From: Archangium violaceum Cb vi76
GTDB lineage: Bacteria > Myxococcota > Myxococcia > Myxococcales > Myxococcaceae
Assembly (NCBI RefSeq): GCF_000733295.1
Contig: NZ_JPMI01000323.1
Location: 1-49,740 of the forward strand
Reading direction: 5' to 3'
Length of the DNA stretch: 49,740 nucleotides
Shown: piece after piece, positions 44,827 through 49,740 of the stretch
How positions within the stretch are numbered: position 1 is the first letter of the stretch
How the letters are laid out: every line of letters starts with the position of its first letter
Notes under the pieces: generated by a model
Told to the model about the DNA's origin: nothing
Databases searched by the model: none
The model's input: only the letters and a program-made list of their open reading frames with translations
Made by a program: the position numbers and the translations under genes

Positions 44827-45165
44827 TCAGGGCGTGGGGCGCACGTTGTCGCGAATCCACTGGAGGTACGGCGCGTGGCCCTCCGGCACGTCCAGCCGCA
44901 GCACCTCCGGGCACTGGTAGGGGTGCAGTCGCACCACGCGCTCGCGCAGGGCCTCGAAGTGCGAGGCGCGCGTCTTGAGGATGAGCAGCGCCTCCGGCTC
45001 ATCGTGCACCTTGCCCTCCCACCGGTAGATGGAGCGCAGGCCGGGCACCACGTTGCCGCAGGCCGCCAGGCCCTCTTCCACCAGGGCGCGGGCGAGCTCC
45101 GCCGCCTTGTCGGCCGTGGGCGCGGTCACCATGACGAGGATGGCATCGGTCATGGGTGCACTCAT
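44827..45165 (-). CDS. cutA: Divalent cation tolerance protein CutA
   Basis: 112 aa from ATG 45165 (45153 also possible). The trimeric ferredoxin-like fold is recognised in ILVMVTAPTADKAAELARALVEEGLAACGNVVPGLRSIYRWEGKVHDEPEALLILKT and the C-terminal HPYQCPEVLRLDVPEGHAPYLQWI. CutA binds copper and helps in divalent-metal tolerance, though its exact role is uncertain. It is divergent from the effector candidate; two palindromes lie in the gap. An upstream ATG at 45204 falls inside the first palindrome and is not used. Confidence 0.94.
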   Translation of the reverse strand: MSAPMTDAILVMVTAPTADKAAELARALVEEGLAACGNVVPGLRSIYRWEGKVHDEPEALLILKTRASHFEALRERVVRLHPYQCPEVLRLDVPEGHAPYLQWIRDNVRPTP

Positions 45166-45183
45166 ACCTGGAGCTGGCGGGCT

Positions 45184-45207
45184 CGGGTGGTAGACGTCTA
45201 CCACCCG
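45184..45207. promoter_or_regulatory. Perfect palindrome 1 (core TGGTAGACGTCTACCA)
   Basis: A 24-base perfect palindrome centred between 45195 and 45196, 19 bases upstream of the cutA ATG and 140 upstream of the effector ATG. It shares its 16-base core with palindrome 2, 53 bases away centre to centre (about five helical turns). The core resembles GntR/HutC-type operators with TGGT/ACCA ends; the regulator is not identified. Confidence 0.75.
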
Positions 45208-45237
45208 GGTGTGTGGGCGTGTTGAAAGGTGCTCCTT

Positions 45238-45259
45238 CAGTGGTAGACGTCTACCACTG
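45238..45259. promoter_or_regulatory. Perfect palindrome 2 (core TGGTAGACGTCTACCA)
   Basis: A 22-base perfect palindrome centred between 45248 and 45249. The flanking bases differ from copy 1, so only the 16-base core is conserved, which argues for binding-site function rather than a simple duplication. It lies on the effector side of the gap. Confidence 0.75.
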
Positions 45260-45329
45260 GGGTGGGTGGGAAGCCCGGCCCGTGCCGCCCGGGTATGCTC
45301 AGGCGGAGGCCTCCACGGGAAGGAGGGTC

Positions 45330-45350
45330 ATGCTGGAGGCGCGCTCATGA
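45330..45350 (+). other. Possible 6-codon leader peptide overlapping the effector start
   Basis: AGGAGG followed by ATG-CTG-GAG-GCG-CGC-TCA-TGA codes MLEARS and ends on the effector ATG (ATGA at 45347). The effector also has its own GGAGG (45334-45338). The tiny frame may couple translation or may be chance. Confidence 0.3.
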
Positions 45351-46465
45351 CGACGCCGTCGAAGAAGGGCCCGGGCCCGAAGTCCTCGGGGCGGCCCGGC
45401 AAGGGTCCGCCCCTGCCCATTTCCGGCGAGTCCTTCCAGCTCGTGCCCCACGGGGCGGCGTTGGCCGTCGTCAAGGTCTCACCCGGCAAGCGCCAGGACT
45501 CCTCTGGCGACGTGCTCACCCGGGCCCAGCTCGAGCAGTGGCTGTGGAACGACTCCATCCCCACGGTGCCTGCCTCGGCGCTCTCGGGTTACCTCGCCAG
45601 CCTTCATCCGCTGCCCGCCTTCGAGCGGCATGCCCCGGGCCCCTTCTCCTCCAATCCGGGCACCAGCGCGCTCTCGCGCGGCGACTGGCGCGGCGGCCTC
45701 GGCGAGCTCTCGGCCCGGCACGCGGGGATGCTTTCCCAGCAGGACCTCAATGCCGTGCGCTACAACCATCCCATCTTCGATCTGCGCGACCCCCGGGGCC
45801 GCCTGGGTTCGGTGAAGACGAGCGTGCGCGCGGCGGACACGCGCGCGGACCCGTTCGAGACGTACCTGAGCGGGCTGCGGGACATTGTCGGCCTGCGGCC
45901 TGGTACCTGGGAGAGGGCGCGCGCGGCCTTGTACCCGCAACTGCCGGCGGCCGAGGGCCGGGCGCTGATGCTGCGCAATGGCCACCTGCTGGTGAACGAG
46001 GACCATGTGGAGCCGTTCCGGGCCGTGCTGCGCGACCCGGCCACCTACCGCAGGCAGGCCTACCGGGAGGTGGCGGACAAGCTGCTGGAGATGGAGCCGG
46101 TGCGCATTGGCGGCACGGTGTACCGGGCCTATCAGAACCTGGAGAACACGCGCCTTGGCACGGCGACTCGCCCCGAGGTGCGCCGGCAGGCGGAGGCCGC
46201 GCTCTCGGCGGTGAGGGAGAAGCTGGCCAGCCGGGTGCAGGGCAATGGCCTCACCAGTCCCCATCTGGTCCAACTGGAGCGCTTCCGGCGGCAGGTGGCC
46301 ACCGCCAACCCGCACATGACGCCCGCGCAAATCGAGCGCTGGGTCTTCCCGGAGTTGCTCCTGGTGGCGCGCCATGGGGGCGGGGTGCGCGGGAACGCCG
46401 TGGCCGCGGGTATCACGGGCGGGCGTGGCTCGGCGGGGGGGCGCCGTGGTTTCCATGGTGTGTGA
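45347..46465 (+). CDS. Putative effector, N-terminal part (upstream of a probable frameshift)
   Basis: 372 aa. A basic, Pro-rich start (MTTPSKKGPGPKSSGRPGKGPPLP) leads to a globular body (50-330) with helical segments such as VEPFRAVLRDPATYRRQAYREVADKLLEM; no family recognised. At 46435-46441 there is a run of seven G, after which this frame ends in a short unrelated tail (RRGFHGV). Removing one G would join residues ITGGRGSAGG to VVSMVCEAGYLFYEP in the next frame, a continuous glycine-zipper-like segment. So this is probably the front of one longer protein of about 540 residues. There is no signal peptide. Confidence 0.62.
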   Translation: MTTPSKKGPGPKSSGRPGKGPPLPISGESFQLVPHGAALAVVKVSPGKRQDSSGDVLTRAQLEQWLWNDSIPTVPASALSGYLASLHPLPAFERHAPGPFSSNPGTSALSRGDWRGGLGELSARHAGMLSQQDLNAVRYNHPIFDLRDPRGRLGSVKTSVRAADTRADPFETYLSGLRDIVGLRPGTWERARAALYPQLPAAEGRALMLRNGHLLVNEDHVEPFRAVLRDPATYRRQAYREVADKLLEMEPVRIGGTVYRAYQNLENTRLGTATRPEVRRQAEAALSAVREKLASRVQGNGLTSPHLVQLERFRRQVATANPHMTPAQIERWVFPELLLVARHGGGVRGNAVAAGITGGRGSAGGRRGFHGV

Positions 46466-46976
46466 AGCCGGTTACCTTTTTTATGAACCCCTGGCGGACC
46501 CAGTCCCGCCAGTCTTGAAGGCTGGCGCCGCGGGAGGGGCGTCTGGTCTGGTGGGTGGTGCTACCCAGAATCTCGTCATGGCGAACGCGGGCAGTGCTGT
46601 ATCGCGCAAACTCGTCGGTCAGGGGGCGGGTGTCCGACTGGCGACAGGGGCGGGCCGTGCAGTCGGTGGCTTCGCGGGAGGCGCACTGGCTGCACCGGTC
46701 TTCACGATGACCTCGCTCGCACTCGACGATGAGGAGCACAGTCGCACGGACTACGTCGCGACAGGGACACGCGCCTTCGTCTCTGGCGGCCTCGGTTCCG
46801 CTGTCGCCGCGGGGACCGTGGGAGCCATCGGGGGCTCGGAAGTTCCCCTGCTGGGAAATGCCGTGGGGTTCATCATCGGCTTCGGTGGGTACTTTCTCGT
46901 GGACGCGTTGACCGGTGAGCAGGTGGAGCGGGGCGTTCGCAATCATCTGGAGGGTCCATCGAGCGGTGGACGTTGA
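46455..46976 (+). CDS. Putative effector, C-terminal glycine-zipper part
   Basis: 173 aa if started at ATG 46455, but more likely the continuation of the previous frame after the G run. It is dense in Gly/Ala helices: AGAAGGASGLVGGATQNLV, GAGRAVGGFAGGALAAPVFTM, GGLGSAVAAGTVGAIGG, GNAVGFIIGFGGYFLVDALTGEQVERGVR. Such glycine zippers insert into membranes and occur in pore-forming or membrane-targeting effectors. No Shine-Dalgarno supports an independent start. Membrane-toxin function is inferred. Confidence 0.52.
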   Translation: MVCEAGYLFYEPLADPVPPVLKAGAAGGASGLVGGATQNLVMANAGSAVSRKLVGQGAGVRLATGAGRAVGGFAGGALAAPVFTMTSLALDDEEHSRTDYVATGTRAFVSGGLGSAVAAGTVGAIGGSEVPLLGNAVGFIIGFGGYFLVDALTGEQVERGVRNHLEGPSSGGR

Positions 46977-46991
46977 GAGGAGGGTGCGCAT

Positions 46992-47399
46992 GTGAGGAAG
47001 ACTGCCGTGAAGAAACCCATCCCTCTCTGGTTGATTGGGTTGGGGGTATGGATCGTGACCTTGGGGGTCGTCTCGGCTCGCTGGCTCGACCTGAGCATCC
47101 GCCAGGAGCTTTCAGGCCCCATCAACTGGCCCGGTCTGGCGTTGATTGCGATGGGGCCCGCCGGATTGGTCATGATGATCGTCCAGCGCATCCGTGCGGA
47201 GCCGACGCCCGAGGAGCGGGCGGCGTTCTGGGCCATCTTCCATGCGGAACCGGGCACCATCGGCGCGGTGGTGGTGACGCGCAAGGGAGTGCCCGAGGTG
47301 ATTGCCACCGTGCGCAGCACCGAGGAGTACCTGAAGCTGGCGGGCTCGGGCCAACTGCCCGCAGACCACCGCGTCTACCTGCCCGACGACATCCTCTGA
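46992..47399 (+). CDS. Small membrane protein, candidate immunity partner
   Basis: 135 aa, GTG start with AGGAGG upstream. Two hydrophobic helices (PLWLIGLGVWIVTLGVV and WPGLALIAMGPAGLVMMIV, about 11-60) followed by a soluble domain (ERAAFWAIFHAEPGTIGAVVVTRKGVPEVIATVRSTEEYLKLAG). It is immediately downstream of the glycine-zipper gene on the same strand, 15 bases apart. A membrane-located partner fits a membrane-acting toxin; the role is inferred from context only. Confidence 0.68.
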   Translation: MRKTAVKKPIPLWLIGLGVWIVTLGVVSARWLDLSIRQELSGPINWPGLALIAMGPAGLVMMIVQRIRAEPTPEERAAFWAIFHAEPGTIGAVVVTRKGVPEVIATVRSTEEYLKLAGSGQLPADHRVYLPDDIL

Positions 47400-47437
47400 G
47401 GACCGTGCGCTTGAGTGGGTGCTGAGTTGGGCGCTGG

Positions 47438-48376
47438 CTACGGGAACGTGATGCCGTCGAAGAACTCCGCCGTGCCGCCGTCCTCGCGCCACAGCTTCAG
47501 GGTGAAGGTGCCGCGCGCCGCCTCCTCCGTCATCTCCACCTCCACCATGAGTCTGCCTTCCTTCCCTGGAACAACAGGCTCCAGCGGCCCCCATCCCAGC
47601 ACCTTCCACTCCTCCCCCTTGGCGCCCACCAGCACCGCTCCGGCGGGCGTCCAGGGAGTGCTCCCGAGGTTGCGCAACCGCTGCTCCACGGCCAGCCGCA
47701 CCACCTTTTGTCTCCCCTCCATGCGTGGGGTGTCCGCGCGGTAACCGCGCGCCCTCATGGATTCGAGCGTATTGCCCGGACGCGAGATGACATTCTTCGC
47801 GATGTCCTTGCTGACGATGCCTCCCTCTCCGAGGAGCCCCTGGGCGTGCAGGCCCAGCAGGCCCCGCTGCCCGCCGCACTCCGCCTCCAGGCGCGCCTTG
47901 TCCTCCTCGCACTGCCGCGCTCGTGCCCGCGCCTGCCGCTCGCCTTCCCGGTAGGACGCGAGCGGGCGCGGCTGACGCGTCACCTGCACCAACCGTGCGG
48001 CCTCGGAGGGATGCACCACGAGGAGGAAGCGCACGCCCGCCGGGTCCATGCCCTCCTGGAAGGTGACGCGCACCGGCACGTGCTCCCCCTGCGTGAAGAC
48101 GCCCGTGGGCACCAGGGCGAGCCCCGTCTCGTCCGCCATCACCCGGAAGCGCTCCCGTCCGGGCAACTCCACATGCGCCAGCTTCGCGTCGAAGAAGAAG
48201 TGGGTGGGCAGTCCCGGGTGGATGCACACCGAGAGCGCCTCGCCGGGTGTGTCCGTGGTCAACGCCAGGTGATGCGTGCCCGTTTCACAGGCGGGCGGTG
48301 CGGAGGGCGCGAAGGCTTTCATGGGAGCGGCAAGCAACACGAGCCGCACCAGGGTGGCGGAGGAGAGCACGGGCAT
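47438..48376 (-). CDS. DUF2381 family protein (TIGR02268-type myxobacterial paralogue)
   Basis: 312 aa with a weak signal (VRLVLLAAPMKAFA). Family features: early conserved strands (THHLALTTDTPGEALSVCIHPGLPTHFFFDAKLAHVELPGRERFRVMADETGLALVP), a central Arg/Glu-rich helix (YREGERQARARARQCEEDKARLEAEC, about 145-170), and a C-terminal IgG-like set of strands (VVRLAVEQRLRNLGSTPWTPAGAVL). Large paralogous families in Myxococcus pair it with Ser/Thr kinases, as here. Function unknown; exported. Confidence 0.9.
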   Translation of the reverse strand: MPVLSSATLVRLVLLAAPMKAFAPSAPPACETGTHHLALTTDTPGEALSVCIHPGLPTHFFFDAKLAHVELPGRERFRVMADETGLALVPTGVFTQGEHVPVRVTFQEGMDPAGVRFLLVVHPSEAARLVQVTRQPRPLASYREGERQARARARQCEEDKARLEAECGGQRGLLGLHAQGLLGEGGIVSKDIAKNVISRPGNTLESMRARGYRADTPRMEGRQKVVRLAVEQRLRNLGSTPWTPAGAVLVGAKGEEWKVLGWGPLEPVVPGKEGRLMVEVEMTEEAARGTFTLKLWREDGGTAEFFDGITFP

Positions 48377-48466
48377 GGGGTGGGCACCTCATGAGGACGA
48401 GACCAGAGGAGTGGGGCTCTACCACACCTCCTGCCCGGTCGTGTCCGTCCCACCTTCGGGACGCCC

Positions 48467-49740
48467 CTACGGGAAGCGGTCCACCACCCGCACCCCTGCG
48501 ACGGGAGCCACCATCATCTTCCCCGGCCCGCTGCCGGGCTCCAGCTCCATGCCGACGTCGTCACTGCTATCCATCAACTCGAGGCACACCGGGTACACCA
48601 CACCCAGGGGCGTGCGCGCCTCGGTGATGCGGCCGAACACCCGCCCCTCGTGGACGTAAAGCCTCCCCGAGAGCCGGGTCTGGTCTGGCAATGCCACCTT
48701 GTCGCCCCTCAGCGTCCACGCATCCCTGTTCGTTTCCCAATCGCCGCCCACGAACAGCGGCGTGTCTTCGTGTACCTGCACGGGCCTGCCGCGCACCCTG
48801 CTCCAGTCCACGCTCTTTATCTCCCCCAGGTGCAGGCCGAGCGTGGCCGTCATGGTCTCCACGGCCCCGGCGGGACACGCCTGGGGCGGCGGCGCCGGGC
48901 GCTCGGGTGGCACCTGCTGCGGCGCACCCATGCAGGCCTGGAGGGCCGCGCCCGTGAGGCCCAGGCACGCGGTGCGCACGGCGGCCTTGCGGCGCTTGGG
49001 AGCGGTTTCTAGAAGGGAGCCGGGTGTCGTCTGGGGTTGCTGCGTCATGGGGGCACTGTCCTTTCGGGGCGCCTCGGCGGGAGGCGCGGCCACGGCCCGC
49101 ACAGGTTCCGGCGCATGCCCTCCGGGTGCCACTTCCTGGCGGGAGCCGAGCCACCACGCCCCCAGCGCCACGGCCAACCCCACCCCCACCGCCGCCGCCA
49201 CCCGGCCCCCGCGCCTCCACGGTTTCCTCCGGGGCCGCGGCCCGGGGCGCGGCACCTGTGTCCAGTCCACGTCCGTCCGGGCCCGCAGCTCCTCCAGTGC
49301 CGCGCACAACTCCACGGCGCCCGGGTAGCGCGCTTCCGGTGTCTTGGCCAGCAGCCGCAGGCACACCGCCTCCACCGCCCGCGGCACCCGCGGGTTGACC
49401 AGGTGCGGTGGCAGCGGCTCCCGGTGCAGCACCGCCTCCACGTCCTCGCCTCCATGCTCCGCCGGCAGGAAGGGGAAGCGGCCCGTGAGCGAGCGGTAGA
49501 GCACCACCCCCAGCGCGTACAGGTCATCTCCCCGCCCGGCCCGGTAGTGGGCGCCCGGCTCGCCCGCGTGCGCGCGGCCATAGGCCCACGCCTCCGGCGC
49601 CCGGTAGGGCAGCGTGCCCGGGGGAAACAGGCCCTTCGTCAGCGTGGGGCAGGCCGGGTGCCAGGCCACTCCGAAGTCCACCAGCACCGCTTCACCCGTC
49701 TTCTGGCGCACCAGGATGTTCGCCTCCTTCACGTCCCGAC
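48467..49740 (-). CDS. Ser/Thr protein kinase with transmembrane segment (5' end outside window)
   Basis: Partial: the frame enters at the window edge. The visible kinase lobe has RDVKEANILV (catalytic loop), LVDFGVAW (Mg loop), GTLPYRAPE (APE) and YALGVVLYRSLTGRFPF. The codon before RD ends in GT, so it is not His: the HRD His is replaced. A single transmembrane helix (RVAAAVGVGLAVALGAWWLG) follows, then an outside domain of about 215 residues rich in Pro that ends as a beta-rich fold (TRLSGRLYVHEGRVFGRITEARTPLGVVYPVCLELMD). The upstream DUF2381 gene is its usual companion. Confidence 0.9.
   Translation of the reverse strand, partial: RDVKEANILVRQKTGEAVLVDFGVAWHPACPTLTKGLFPPGTLPYRAPEAWAYGRAHAGEPGAHYRAGRGDDLYALGVVLYRSLTGRFPFLPAEHGGEDVEAVLHREPLPPHLVNPRVPRAVEAVCLRLLAKTPEARYPGAVELCAALEELRARTDVDWTQVPRPGPRPRRKPWRRGGRVAAAVGVGLAVALGAWWLGSRQEVAPGGHAPEPVRAVAAPPAEAPRKDSAPMTQQPQTTPGSLLETAPKRRKAAVRTACLGLTGAALQACMGAPQQVPPERPAPPPQACPAGAVETMTATLGLHLGEIKSVDWSRVRGRPVQVHEDTPLFVGGDWETNRDAWTLRGDKVALPDQTRLSGRLYVHEGRVFGRITEARTPLGVVYPVCLELMDSSDDVGMELEPGSGPGKMMVAPVAGVRVVDRFP

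Overview
The window is high-GC, densely coded chromosomal DNA that reads as a myxobacterium of the Cystobacter/Archangium/Hyalangium group (inference). The signs are families largely or typically seen in Myxococcota: DUF2381 paired with a Ser/Thr kinase, ELWxxDGT-repeat proteins, the bpX5/bpX6 ternary-system proteins, DUF3396 immunity proteins, DUF6496, and a decayed Rpn-type nuclease. No rRNA, tRNA, CRISPR array, prophage or intact insertion sequence was seen.

Layout. 1-5.5 kb: three exported beta-propeller-type proteins (an AA5-type copper radical oxidase, an ELWxxDGT protein, a PF09826-type lipoprotein). 5.6-7.9 kb: a MATE exporter overlapping a Sec-exported papain-fold toxin candidate, which overlaps its likely immunity gene. 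7.9-9.3 kb: an esterase and a small barrel protein. 9.4-18.8 kb: a MoxR / bpX5 / degenerate-vWA / bpX6 ternary conflict-type system, split after moxR by a 3.2-kb block holding a lipoprotein PD-(D/E)XK nuclease toxin candidate with a DUF3396 immunity gene and an opposing hypothetical gene. 18.9-26 kb: small regulators, a TonB-domain-fused TonB-dependent receptor, an Rpn nuclease remnant, and a PAS histidine kinase. 26-29.3 kb: a metallophosphoesterase and two exported proteins, one with a leader RNA that could bury its ribosome-binding site. 29.4-33.4 kb: a metal-homeostasis group (Fur-family regulator, ZIP-like/ArsP-like permease with His-rich tail, MerC protein, His-rich soluble protein). 33.5-41.8 kb: a response regulator overlapping a degenerate kinase-like membrane protein, DUF6496, a GT39-TPR protein, a ClpC-type unfoldase, TerC and a GAF protein. 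41.8-45.2 kb: an S9 peptidase lacking its nucleophile serine, a hypothetical protein and CutA. 45.2-47.4 kb: twin perfect palindromes in front of a probably frameshifted glycine-zipper effector candidate and a small two-helix membrane protein. 47.4-49.74 kb: DUF2381 and a Ser/Thr kinase running off the window.

The unifying theme is biological conflict: three separate toxin/immunity-like pairs (6.96-7.89, 12.0-13.8, 45.3-47.4 kb), the first two with export signals, plus the NTPase-driven bpX system. The exported leaders and the lack of T6SS genes suggest Sec- or lipoprotein-based delivery, possibly of the outer-membrane-exchange (SitA/SitI) kind known in Myxococcus xanthus; this is inference. 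Functions are from motif and family recognition by eye; no database search was run.
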